A DNA stretch of 64,000 bases from Nissolia schottii. Taxonomy: Eukaryota > Streptophyta > Magnoliopsida > Fabales > Fabaceae. The translations under genes were made by a program, and so were the position numbers. Positions within the stretch are counted from its first letter, which is position 1; each line of letters opens with the position of its first letter. The stretch lies in the NCBI GenBank assembly GCA_003254905.1, contig QANU01016298.1, positions 157,850 through 221,849 on the forward strand, read 5' to 3'. The notes below the pieces were generated by a model, which was not told the origin of the DNA, made no database searches, and saw only the letters and a program-made list of their open reading frames with translations. Of the stretch, positions 33,346 to 44,184 are shown piece after piece.

Positions 33346-34575
33346 ATGTACACCCAAAAATCATACACCGGTACATACACCACTCTTTTATACGGTTTTA
33401 TATGTAATTAATAATAATTATACTTATGGCGTATAATTATACACAACACGCGCACCTCAATCCCGAACTCGTTCTCGTCATCGTTTTCACTCATCGTCTT
33501 CAACCTCTTATCCTTGTTCTATTATGCTTGTTGTCGTCGTTATCGTCATCGTCATCCTCTGTCATTCTCCATCTTCTCATCCTCTCATCATCATCCTTTC
33601 TTTGATTATCATCTCATCATCGTCATTCAATTTTCTATTATGTTTATAATCATCATCATCACAGTTTTCATGATTTTTTTCTTTGATTTCCATGGAGAGT
33701 TTGGTTCTTTGACGTTTCTGTGAAATTCTAATGTACTGAAGTTTCATATGTTCTAATGCTCATTCATTACTAACATACATATGACAGAAAATTAAATGTG
33801 CAAACTTTAGATGGGGATAAGTGCAAACATTAAATGGACGTATGTGCAAACATTATCAACAGGTCATAGGTTTTATCTTTGTTGGGGAAGAGGATATGCA
33901 TTTTGGCATATTCTCAACCTTTCAACAATTAATGCATAAATATTATAAATATTTTGACACAATTTTTTACATATTACCATGAATAAAAATTAGATGTTAT
34001 AATATAAGCATTATGTGTTTGCCACAAATGCATAAAAATGCAGAATTTGATGTATTGTAGAATTGTGCAAACTTTAAATGAGCATATGTGCAAACATTAA
34101 ATGGGCTTATGTACAAACATTATTCACAGGTCATAGATTTTGTTTACATCACTGTGATTTTTACTCAAATAAAAATAAATGTTGACTTTAAAATTAACAA
34201 GCACAGGTCATGTATATCTTGTTTTTTTCCTTCCTCTTGTCAATTATGCTTTTGTTTTTTTTTTTTGAACATCTTTCTTTCTTATTTAAAAGATAATAAC
34301 AAGCAACAACATCTTCAATCACTCAGATCTCTAACAAATCCCAGATCTTGTGCATGAGATTGCAGAGAACGACGAGATCGAAGAGAACGGAGAGGGTGAA
34401 GAGAGCGGAGAACAATGAACAGTGAAATTTTTCGAGAAAGATAATGAAGATAAGGAACGTGGGTTCACGTGCTTGTTGGTGAGAGTAAGAGAAAGAGTGG
34501 ATGAAGCGGTTATTTTAGGGGGTGAGTATATTATAATATGAGTGTATGTATGGTGTATGAGATATGGGTGTACAT
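33346..34575. mobile_element. Non-autonomous TIR element (Mutator-like?)
   Basis: Left end ATGTACACCCAAAAATCATA, then CACCGGTACATACACCACTC; right end is the inverse (GAGTGTATGTATGGTGTATG, then GGGTGTACAT). Arms of about 45 bases and then CT-rich/GA-rich subterminal text. Inside are two direct repeats of about 85 bases (33795-33880 and 34063-34145) sharing TGTGCAAACTTTA, TGTGCAAACATTA and ACAGGTCATAG. No transposase. No 9-bp target duplication found (AAAGTCTCA against GTAGCATAA), so the superfamily is a guess. Confidence 0.6.
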
Positions 34576-35820
34576 GTAGCATAACTGTTTAAAAAAATGT
34601 GAGTTAAATTTTTATTATTAATGTAAAAATCACTTTAATAAGTGATTTATAAATATTTTCATATATAAGTACTTAAAAAATTTAAAAATATGTTTGATTT
34701 TAATAAAATAATAAGTGTCAAACTTATTTACATTTTTATAAAAAGAAAAAAGAAAAAAAGAAAGTAGGTGAAACCGCCCTACAGCGGTTGCAAAAGACAG
34801 CGACATCTCACTCCACCCTCTCCCCAACACGTAATCATGTAGTTAACTTGTACAATCACAAATGAAACAAAAATTAACAATTAAGTAATGTCAAATATGG
34901 TATTTTGACGGTTTCGTATTTTGACCCATTAGTAGTAGTATTCTCAAAGTCACATCAGACAGCACACATGCACCGCCTTAGGTACGGTACATACGTGTAT
35001 AGGCAAAGTATGCAATTTTATACGCCACAAATGGAAACAAAAGTTTCACCTTCAAATACACATTAATTTTGAGTTAGATTGGTAGAGAGGATAGGGTAAA
35101 GTTTTTATTCGATGCATGTAAATTAAATTGATTCATTTTTATACCTATATACTGTTATTCAATTATATATTATTACATCATTAAAAATGATTATTCTATT
35201 TTTTTGATTTAAAAATAATAGATAAAGATCTTTTAAAGTGAGATTACTCACTTTAGAAGGTAAAATGATAAATTTTACTATTGAATTCACAAAATAAAAA
35301 GCGAGACCAGTTATATATAATTATACATGATTAGATAAAAAATATAATTAATGTCGAAGATGGTTGACATAATTTATAAGGAATGTATTAGTATATCAAA
35401 AGAATGCGAATTTGATTCTTAGTACTGATGTGAAAATCATTTTGATGAGTGATATTTTAGTACTTTCATAAGCACTGAGAAAGTTTAGAGGTATGCCTAA
35501 TTATAGGTGTGTGAAACGAATAAGTACTTTCGTAAATATTCAAAGAACTTAAAAATATAGACTAACTCTATTAAGATGATTAGCATCGAACTAACCTAAA
35601 CTGTTTAATTAAGAAAAAAAAAGGATAAAAACGTTCATTAATAATATATAAAAAAATTAAACTCTTAAATATTTACATAGTGCTGCACCTACCCTAGACA
35701 TTGCACAATCATACAAGAGTGCGCAATAATTTCGAAGCATTAGAAGAATCTGACCAATTAGTCTCGTTGATTTATTCGCTGTCCGCGTTACCATAATCTC
35801 ACCAGTCACCACCTCTCTCT
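34576..35820. other. Intergenic and AGP upstream region
   Basis: No gene. 34780-34830 is a GC-richer patch (ACCGCCCTACAGCGG). The segment just before 35820 is the likely promoter of the arabinogalactan gene. Confidence 0.4.
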
Positions 35821-35821
35821 C

Positions 35822-35829
35822 TATATATT
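35822..35829 (+). promoter_or_regulatory. TATA box of the AGP gene
   Basis: CTCTCTCTATATATTC, with the TATA motif about 137 bases before the ATG at 35964. The spacing leaves a 5' UTR of about 105-110 bases. Confidence 0.55.
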
Positions 35830-35963
35830 CATATTCCCCTCTCCTCCATCTCCATAATTCCACTAACAATTCAAAGCCTCGCCCTTTTCTCAACAAAAAC
35901 ACGCTTTCTTTCTTGTTGCATCTTTCATTAATTTCTCTAAGAAGCCACGTACATACATCAAAC

Positions 35964-36281
35964 ATGGGTTTTGCATCATTCCAAGTGTTCTTCATCATGG
36001 GGCTATTGGCCACCACGTGCATAGCACAAGCACCAAGGCCCGCACCCACACAACCACCAACAGCAACTCCTTCTCCACCTCCCACCGGCCCTCCATCTCA
36101 GGCACCTAGCCCTTCCACTCCCCCACCCACACCCGGCCCAAACACCCCTGCCGCTGGGCCCGGCGGCGCATCGGAGCCTCCACCGGCGGCTTTGGCACCC
36201 TCTGCCGCGCTCTCCATCAGCAACACCTTCGTTGCCGGCACTGCTCTTGTCGGAGCGTTGGTCGCCATGACTTTGGCTTGA
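35964..36281 (+). CDS. AGP: Classical arabinogalactan protein, GPI-anchored type
   Basis: Single exon, 105 residues. The start is the ATG in AACATGGGT; the frame opens 51 bases earlier only through a TTG. Residues 1-21 (MGFASFQVFFIMGLLATTC..) form a signal peptide with likely cleavage after CIA, exposing QAPRPAP. Residues 22 to about 80 are Pro/Ala/Ser/Thr/Gly-rich with AP, SP, TP and PPP motifs, the hydroxyproline O-glycosylation pattern of classical AGPs. The C-terminus SISNTFVAGTALVGALVAM is a hydrophobic GPI-anchor signal after small residues. The product would be a cell-surface proteoglycan at plasma membrane and wall; which AGP it corresponds to cannot be told. A TATA box lies upstream and AT-rich DNA follows the TGA. 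No defects seen. GC is much higher than in the flanks, as expected from the Pro/Ala codons. Confidence 0.93.
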   Translation: MGFASFQVFFIMGLLATTCIAQAPRPAPTQPPTATPSPPPTGPPSQAPSPSTPPPTPGPNTPAAGPGGASEPPPAALAPSAALSISNTFVAGTALVGALVAMTLA

Positions 36282-37004
36282 AGTCTAGTTTGATTTATTT
36301 TATTACTCGTTCTATTTTATGATGTCGGTCAATTCTTTATATTTGATACATTTATAAACTAATGTATATGGTCAATTAAATTGTTTTAAATTGACTAAAT
36401 ATATTGATTTATTAATTTATCAAATTTAAAAATGGATAGATGGGTATGAAATGGATGGGGTATTATTATTGTATGGTCCTGTTGAGTAGCTTAATTTATT
36501 TTGTTTCGGATCCTGTATTTTTATTGTTTTTTTTTTAGCTTGTGTTGGTCGATGATTATTTGGTGATTCTTTTTGTTTTTGTGCTCCACATGTGTACGTA
36601 GATTATTACTGTATGGTTTCCGCGGTGTACATCATGAATAGAAATAATAAAATAGCTTCTCATTCTTTTTGCATTACGAGCTTGTGTAATCCTTTCTTTA
36701 CCATGAATATATTCTTCAAATTTAAGTATTAATTGTTTCTCATATATTTTTATCTTTATTTCTAGGGAAAATTAGTATACTAACTTACTAAGCATTTGCT
36801 AAGGACTATTACCAATTAGGAAGAATACGGATTACGCGACAATTATTATGAATGACCTAATAAAGATTAATTAAATAGAGGAGACTATTTTTATCTAATC
36901 TCATCCTAAGTATTTTGGGTGACTGCATAGGCTGAAAACAATTAGACTGGGTCGGGTTTTGGGGTTCGGGTTATGGGTCACTGGGTCGGGTCAATTTTGG
37001 TTTG
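36282..37004. other. AGP 3' UTR and intergenic sequence
   Basis: The first few hundred bases should hold the AGP 3' UTR; AATAATAAAATAG near 36643 is a candidate poly(A) region. No other gene. Confidence 0.4.
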
Positions 37005-37146
37005 GATCAGCGCCACGTCAGCGCAGTCAACCCTCATCCCACCCCAGGGACTAAAACCTAATTTTTCAATTTTGCAGGGACTAAAACTTTTACGCATGGA
37101 CTAAAACCAAACTTTCAAATTTTACAGGAACTAAAAACATAATTAA
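37005..37146. mobile_element. Half MITE of the TTAATTAAG family
   Basis: GC-rich centre GCGCCACGTCAGCGCAGTC followed by AGGGACTAAAACC, AGGGACTAAAAC and TTACAGGAACTAAAAACATAATTAACC, which is the right arm of the family seen complete at 50346-50643. No left arm: the sequence before it is TCGGGT-rich text. Confidence 0.6.
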
Positions 37147-37892
37147 CCAAAAAAAAAAAAGGCCAAATAGTAGAGCCTCTTTCTACGGAAGGAGCATTTG
37201 GACCTTATTTGTAGACAACCAGTAACAATGGTTGCAAGGTCCGTTGCGGAAACGAAAACGAATTAATAGGGAAGTTCAAATAAAAACACAGGACCAGATT
37301 ATAATGCACTATTATTTTTCAGCCCATAATTTTGGTAATAGTTAATTGGGCATCTATTGACTCAAGGAACACAACAAAACCTACTTAAAAGTATGATTGG
37401 GTTGGGCCATCTGGTATAATAGGGCTAAAACTGACCAAGCCCAAGCTTAATAGGCTCACGGGTTGAGAGTTTACAAATCCGAAGACACGACACGATGCAT
37501 GATCCAATATTATGAACGGGACCTTCCTCCTCTTTTATTCTGATTTTCGCATATTTGATTACTTTTGAATGAGAAATTGAAATTATAGGGGAAAGTAACG
37601 AAGATGGACCTGTGCCATCTTTACTGCCTACAGGATCTATTCTGCGGGTTCTAGCAAGTTTGATAAGGATGGTAAATGATACTGATTTGAGATTTGAAAT
37701 CTGACCACTGCAATCTTTTAAGGAATGGGTGACTAAGTTTTTACAACCTACAAGTAGTATAGATAGATATCTTTAATATGTTATCACTAATATTAAATAG
37801 AATTAAGAGAAAAAAAAGTTATTCTTTGATTTAAGGAGAATACCATTTTATTATCTAAGAGCGTAATATTGCCTTTAGAGATAATTAATGTT
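37147..37892. other. Intergenic sequence
   Basis: No gene or repeat recognised. Confidence 0.4.
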
Positions 37893-38440
37893 TGAGTAAA
37901 TCATCATTTTTGTTCCTAAAGTTGATAGCTCCTATCAATTTTGTCTTCAAGCTTTTAAAATTATCAAAATTGTCTTTAAAATTGTCAAACGTCCATCAAG
38001 TTAGTCCCCATAAGACTTAATCCTAGGGACGAACTTGATGGGTGTTTGACAAGAAATTACGCTTGAATGTGGGGGGGGGAATAATTTAATATTGAAATGT
38101 GGAGATTTATAAAGGTTATTGAAATATGGTTTTTTTTTAAATCGCTATATTTTGTGGTGATTTATGCCATCTCTTTTATTTTTTTGGGTAAAATGCCACT
38201 TTTTCAATGATTTATCCTACTGCTTTTTTTTTTGGTAAATCAGTGGCGATTTGCTATAAAATCTCACATTTTGATATATTATGAAAATAGAATCATAATT
38301 TTTTTTTTCAATTCTTCTACTTTAATTTTTTAGCCACGTTTGACAACTTCGGTGACAATTTTATTGATTTTGAAAGTTTGAGAACGAAATTAATGGAAAC
38401 TGTCACCTTCATGAACAAAAAGTTATATTTTAATCATTAG
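37893..38440. mobile_element. Fold-back MITE with ~115-bp arms
   Basis: Left arm has TTTTTGTTCCTAAAG, ATCAATTTTGTCTTCAAGC and ATTGTCAAACGTCC; the right arm is the inverse (CACGTTTGACAA, then ATGAACAAAAAGTTA). About 300 bases of AT-rich loop lie between. Ends are approximate and no target duplication was found. The LINE begins right after it. Confidence 0.6.
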
Positions 38441-38459
38441 TGTTTCTTATTTTGTAGCA

Positions 38460-41078
38460 CTTGTTCGCCCATGAACATGCATCAAATAATAGGGATATAC
38501 CTCCTTGGCGTTACTCGAAGCCTTCGCATAATCACCATAAGCAGGGTCGTCCGAGGAGCCTTGAATCCTCACCAGTTGAATTGGCTAAGGAGGTGACGGG
38601 TGAAGGTAACGACAGAGTGGCGGTGGTCGACGAGTCTGATGGGAATAAGGCATGGGTGGCAAATGTGTACGGTAAGGAGCTAGTGTTGCCTCAAACATCC
38701 TCTCCAACACAGTTCTTTGTTGGGTGGTGGCCCCTCTTGTTATAAGGGTTTTAATGGTTGAGTCAATCATTGTTTGGAATGTTAGAGGGGGCAGCAGGTG
38801 CTCAGGGAAGGATCAATGCAAAGGAACTTATGAATAAGTATAAGCCTAATATTATCATTTCGGTCGAAACTCATATGCAGTTTCATGGTGCGATTAGGAT
38901 GTGGAAGCATTTGGGCTACAACACGTTGGAGATAAAGGAAGCTAGAGGGCAGTCAGGTAGTATTTGGATTCGTTTTAGTTTGGTTGAGAAGAATTCTCAA
39001 GCTTTTACCTTTGAGGTTGGGGTTGGTGTTTCTCGGCAGGTGTGTACAACTATGCTATCCCGAGTCTAGTTATTCGTGGAGAGTTTTGGCAGCACCTTAT
39101 TAATCTTCGTGCTCGTGTTCAGTTACCATGGACGCTTCTCAGGGATTTTTAATGAGGTAGTGCACGGAAGTGAGGTTCAGGGTGGTGACTTTGTTTCTCA
39201 TCGAGGGCAAGATTTTCAACATTGTCTTGATTCTTGTGCAACATTGTCAAGATGTGGTCCATACAGCTTGGTTAAAAGTGATGGGAAATTCAACACAATA
39301 ATTCGACAACTCAATCAGTGCTATATGCAGCGGATAATAATTTCCCTAACTTGTAAGAATCTATGAGGAGCAATAACAAATAATGGCAATAACAATAACA
39401 CACAAACAGGAAGACACGGGAATTTTTAACGTGAAAAACCTTCTCAATGTGAGAAGTAAAAACCACGGGCACAAGCCAGTCAATTAAGCTCCACTATGAT
39501 CAAAATAAGGTACAAGAGAGTCTCAATCACAGCACAAATCGTGCTCAATAATCAGCCAATATAACAAGGCAAGAATGATGAAATAGAGAATAAGTGAAAC
39601 CAGAAAACCCCAACCTCGCTGTTATTGTGCGTGGCCAATTTCTCACTGCTCAGGCAACTTATCGACGATCCGACTGTCCAGATTGAAGTATCACAAGTTA
39701 CGAACCTGCTGTAAAAATTTAAGCCCGATCCAACGGTGAACGAAGCGGTGGAGGCCGATCGAAAATTGCTGTGCAGACAAAAAACGAGAAAAACCTTTTT
39801 CTTCTCTTCTCCTTATTTTCTCTCTTGTCTCTGCCTCCTCTCTTAACCCTAAAACTGACCCCTCTCCACTATTAAGTGAGAATAGTGAGTTTGCAAATAT
39901 TGGACCTTTCTCCACATAGGAAGGGAGCCCAACCCAACAAAAAGGTTCTCCAGTCATGGCTGATTGTCTAAAATGGGCACAGGATGACTCGATTATTTTC
40001 AATAAGGAGGCTTTTGGTAATATTTTTCGGAGGAAAAGACTACTAGAGGCTAGAATTGCTAGAGTTCAATGTGAGTTGGAGGTCTCTTACTCTTCGAACC
40101 TTGCTCAACTTGAGTAGGATTTGTAGTCTGGATATCGCCAAGTCCTTTTATCAAGAAGAAGTTTTATGGTTTCAGAAGTTGAGGGAGAAACGTATTTCTT
40201 TGGGTGATTGGAATACTTATTTCTTTCATGCGCAAACGAAGATTCGACGGAAGCGTAACAAGATTGAAGGTCTTCGTGTGGCAAGGGGTATTTGATACTT
40301 GGATCCTGAGATGTTGAATCAGGGGGCAAATGATTTTTTCAGGAAGTTATTTATCTCTCCAACATCGTTGCACAAGCAACCTTGTGATTTTCATAATGGT
40401 GTGGTTCTTAGCATGGAGGAAGGGGATCGATTGATTCCTCCAATTAGTAAGGCTGAGGTTTGGGAGGCTCTTCGATATATAGGTTCTTTTAAAGCTCTGG
40501 GTCCAGATGGTTTTCAGCCTCTATTTTTTTAGGAAGTATTGGCATTTACTCGGGGATGATGTCTAGCAGTTAGTGGCAGATGCTTTTGTTTCTAGGAACT
40601 TTGATCCTACTTTGCTTGAGACTTTGATTGTGTTAATTCCCAAGGTGGAGGTTCCAATTCAGTTTTCTCAATTCCAACCTATTAGCCTTTGCAATTTGAT
40701 TTATGAGATCATCTTTAAAGTTCTTGTTAACCATATTAGACCGCTTCTGGATACCTTGATGAGCCCTTTTAATAACATTTTTATCCCAGGTAGATGTGTT
40801 GCTGATAACGTTATCATTGCTCAGGAGATCCTTCACCATAGGCATGATTCTAAGATGAAGCGATGTAACATTGCAATTAAAATTGATTTACATAAAGCAC
40901 ATGATAGTCTTGATTGAGATTTCTTGTGGATCACATTGGTTGATTTTGGTGGAATTCTTTTTGTGGAGGTTGTTGAACCTCGACGCAGATCAAACCCCTC
41001 CTGCGTGAGGACTTGTGTGGGATTTTCCTTTTGAGACCTTATCTGTTTGTTTTTTAATTTTTTGATGTACCAAAAAAA
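38460..41078 (+). mobile_element. L1-type LINE, decayed, split by a solo LTR
   Basis: Plus-strand LINE remnant. 38460-38740 may be the end of ORF1. At 38754 ORF2 begins MVESIIVWNVRG, then a one-base shift, then RINAKELMNKYKPNIIISVE and GYNTLEIKEARGQSG: an APE-type endonuclease domain. RDFNEVVHGSEVQGGDF follows near 39145. The text stops at 39278 and resumes at 39945 after a solo LTR. Then WAQDDSIIFNKEAFGNIF, ISLGDWNTYFFHAQTKIRRK, EEGDRLIPPISKAEVWEAL, GSFKALGPDGFQPLFF, LIVLIPKVE, FQPISLCNLIYEIIFKVL and NIFIPGRCVADNVIIAQEIL: reverse transcriptase motifs up to AIKIDLHKAHDS. The catalytic FADD part and RNase H are missing; the sequence jumps to a tail ending TGATGTACC plus A7 at 41078, shared with the LINE at 935. 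Many stops; dead. Confidence 0.88.
39279..39939 (-). mobile_element. Solo LTR with target duplication AAAAG
   Basis: 661 bases, minus orientation: starts TGTTGGGTTGGGCTCCC (39939 downward) and ends AATTTCCCATCA (39279). Flanked by AAAAG at 39274-39278 and 39940-39944. Contains CTCACATTGAGAAGGTTTTT (minus strand), text common to copia-type plant LTRs. The LINE reading frame continues across the site, so this is a clean insertion followed by LTR-LTR recombination. Confidence 0.88.
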
Positions 41079-41240
41079 TCTTGCAGCACTTAACTTCAGA
41101 ATGGAGAGGACTAGGCTAAACATTGTGGCTTTCCGGCTATTAGGTCCTTATTGGACTTGGGAAACTCATGTATCTTGAGTCACATGTAGATTTGGTCTAG
41201 TACAATTATCCGTTATATTAATTTAAATTATATTTTTTGA
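41079..41240. other. Spacer between LINE and TIR element
   Basis: Short sequence with no feature recognised; it includes the target side of the next element (TATTTTTTGA). Confidence 0.4.
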
Positions 41241-42150
41241 GGGGGAATGTCTACATAGGTCCCTGAACTTCTACCATTATCCACATAGGTCCATGAACAA
41301 AAAAAAACCTCATAGGTCCCCGAACGTTTTCATTGTTTCCCATGTTCATCCTTCTGTCTGTTTGTGATGTCATGACTGTTAACTTGCCCTTTCTTCCTCA
41401 CTTCCCCAACCCCCATGGCAGTTGCAACTTGCTACCGTCTTTCATTGTCATCTTATTTCCTCCACCAAAAATCTCTAATCATCACCTACTGCTAGCAATT
41501 TACAATCCAATAGAAATTATAGCAGAACTAATTTGACACTCAAATTGTGAATAATTGTTGAATAAATCACAACATATAATGTCACCTAATAAAAAAAAAA
41601 CCCCAAATTAAAACTCTAATACCATTCTGAAACCTAAATCAACAAATCAACACTAAAATTATTATGAACCCTAAATGAACAAATCCCCAAGTTGTAGATA
41701 CCAAATCCACCAAAAGGGGAAAAATTAAAAGAGGAGAAGAAGAGAACAAAAGCTACAAAATTTTTGTCATGGTACTAGCCTCATAGATCTGAGGATGAGC
41801 TTTTTAGCCTCTTGGTGGGGGATGGTGAGTGCGTGATGATGGAGATTTCAGAGAGGGTTGAGGCAAATGGTGAACAATGAAGGTGAGTAAAAGTGTACAA
41901 TGGGTTTGGTGGAGGAAATAAGATGACGATGGAAGATGGTAGCAAGTTGCAACAACCATGGAGGATGGGGAAGTGAGGAAGAGAGGGTGAGTTATTGGCC
42001 AAGTGTGTTGTTGTGACGTCGCAAACAAACGGAGGGATGAACGAGGGAAAACAGTGAAAAAGTTCAAGGACCTATGAGGGTTTTTTTTTTTGTTCAGAGA
42101 CCTATGTGTGCAATGCGGAAAATTTTAGGGACCTATGTGGGCATTCCTCC
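41241..42150. mobile_element. Non-autonomous TIR element with ~230-bp arms
   Basis: Left end GGGGGAATGTCTACATAGGT then CCCTGAAC; right end is the inverse (ACCTATGTGGGCATTCCTCC). The arms continue for about 230 bases through CATAGGTCC..GAACG, GATGTCATGAC/GTTGTGACGTC, CCTCACTTCCCCA and GTTGCAACTTGCTACC. The middle (about 41480-41900) is unrelated sequence without a transposase. Flanks TATTTTTTGA and TATTTTTTTC agree at 8 of 10 positions, compatible with a decayed 9-10 bp duplication of Mutator type. ORFs inside are shadows of the arms. Confidence 0.75.
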
Positions 42151-42401
42151 TATTTTTTTCTTTTGAATATGTTTAATAAAAAGGTACAAGTTAAGAAGCA
42201 TTGACACCGACACAGACACGAGATATAAGACAACACGTCAATACACCAATTTTAAAATTTTACAGGACACTGACACAACATATATAGTGGTAAATTAAAT
42301 CTTTATAATAATATCCTAATACTTTCATTGATATCAAACTACTAATTTTTAATACTTTTCAAAATTCCTTTCAAAATATATGGAATATTCAAAATATTTT
42401 C

Positions 42402-42879
42402 TGTCACACCCCAACTTAGGAGGTGACCAGCACGCAAGGGACTAGTTCCCTTACAAAAGTCTTTGGAACGCTTTTCGTAAAAACATGCACTTTAACTTTA
42501 ATAAAAAAAAAACAAAACCTTTCTCTTCTAAATAAACATAAACTCTTTTACATAAAACATAAATATACATGATAAAATACGCGAATGGTCCAAGGATCCT
42601 GCCTGTATACAATTGGAGCACTCTAGACACAACTCGATTACAAAATAAAAATAAACTAACAATTCCTATAGATAGCTTCATCTCAAGGTGAACTGCTGAC
42701 TCTTGAATTCTGACGTCACTACACTAGCCATAAACTTCATGCTTTGTTACGCTGCTTCACAACCTATAACTGGAGGGGGAGGTGAGGGGTGAGAACTTTG
42801 GGGAGAGTCTCAGCGAGAGGCTGTCCGCACAGCGACATGAGACACTTCAAAAAACCATGGCATGTAGATGCAATACATA

Positions 42880-42920
<41 letters not shown>

Positions 42921-44184
42921 ACAAGCTTACAAAATTTCTATAATAATAACTAATACATAGAAACATTTGAAAATACAATATAGTTGGGGAGTTCTTTAGA
43001 TAGACGTTCTGAGCATTGTGGTTTAGTTGTTTCTAAAATGTTCGAGCTCTACAGTCTTGCCCCTAATCTACATGAATCCTATTCTATTTTACGATCGTAC
43101 AAGGTACACCAGGGTCAACGTAGGCTGTCGCTGACTTACAGTTCTATCCTAGATATACTCCCATGAAAATAGTTTTAAATGCATAACATGATCGTTTTAA
43201 CATAATCCTTATATTGATATCATAAATGACTTAATATCTTTAAGTGTTTTATCTTGGAAAAATAGAGGTAAGTTAAGATATCATGCTTAGGGAGGTTCCC
43301 AGGTAAGAGAGGTGCATCACAATGGACATCTTAAGTACCAAGTCTTGTCCTTAGCTAGAACCTTTCCTTAACATAAGTCTTCTCCTACCAGAATCTTTCA
43401 TTAACTATGATCTTTTATTAAAGGTTTAACTAAACAATATGAATATTTATATCGCTTAATACTAATCATACACACAACATAAATATATGAAATGCAGTAA
43501 AACATGTGGTCCCATGTACTTCTAAAAATAGTTTCATGATTTTCTAAAAATAGCTTGGTAAATATTTACTTCATAAATAAAGAGTTTCTAAATAAATAAT
43601 CATGAGAAATAACTAATTAAGTAAAAGAATAACTAACTTCATAAATACATAAATAAAATAATAAATTTCACCTCCTAGAATTTTATAAAACATGCATAAA
43701 TAAAATAATGCTAAAATAAATAAAATAAATAAATAACTTTTAAAAATAAATACATGGTATAAAATAGACTGTGAAGAAAGTCACTCACCTTAACATACTG
43801 ACCGCTAATGAGCACTAAGCTGGGAGCTCCGGACACTCTACATGGAGGCACTGCTTCCCCACGAACGGAAAATGAGAGGGAGAAAGAAATAAAAATATAA
43901 CTAGAGTGAAAAGTCTCACAAAAGTGCAACCTCTTAAGCGTTGGAGTGAATTAGTAAGTCTAAACACAAACGGAAAGCCTCTATATATAGGAGGAGGAGG
44001 AGACCCTTCTATAGCTGCAGACGATGTGACACTAATTCCCCGATGTGTTGTAGCACTCTCTGGGCGTTGCAGCGCACCCACAAGCCGCGTCGCTGCGACG
44101 CGCTTGCTTTGTTGGCTTGCATCTTGCGCAAGATGCCCTTCTTTTTTTTTTTTTTTTTTGCTTCTCCTTCTAAGGGTCGTTACA
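42402..44184 (+). mobile_element. Solo LTR with target duplication TTTTC
   Basis: 1783 bases from TGTCACACCCCAACTTAGG to CTAAGGGTCGTTACA, flanked by TTTTC at 42397-42401 and 44185-44189. Terminal words TGT(A/C)ACACCC and GGGT(T/C)GTTACA match those of the inner element at 22367-27618, and GTCTCAGCGAGAGG resembles a block there, so the families are related. A (CA)n(TA)n run lies at 42882-42920. No coding sequence; the ORFs at 43711-44208 are chance. Orientation arbitrary. Confidence 0.88.
42882..42920. repeat. (CA)n/(TA)n compound microsatellite
   Basis: TATATA then CACACA run then TATATATA. Confidence 0.9.

Noticed and set aside
35657-36085. Minus-strand ORF of 142 codons, Gly/Val-rich
   Set aside because: Antisense shadow of the Pro-rich arabinogalactan gene and its leader.
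41333-42067. ORFs of 67-87 codons on both strands
   Set aside because: They mirror one another because they lie in the inverted arms of the 41241-42150 element.
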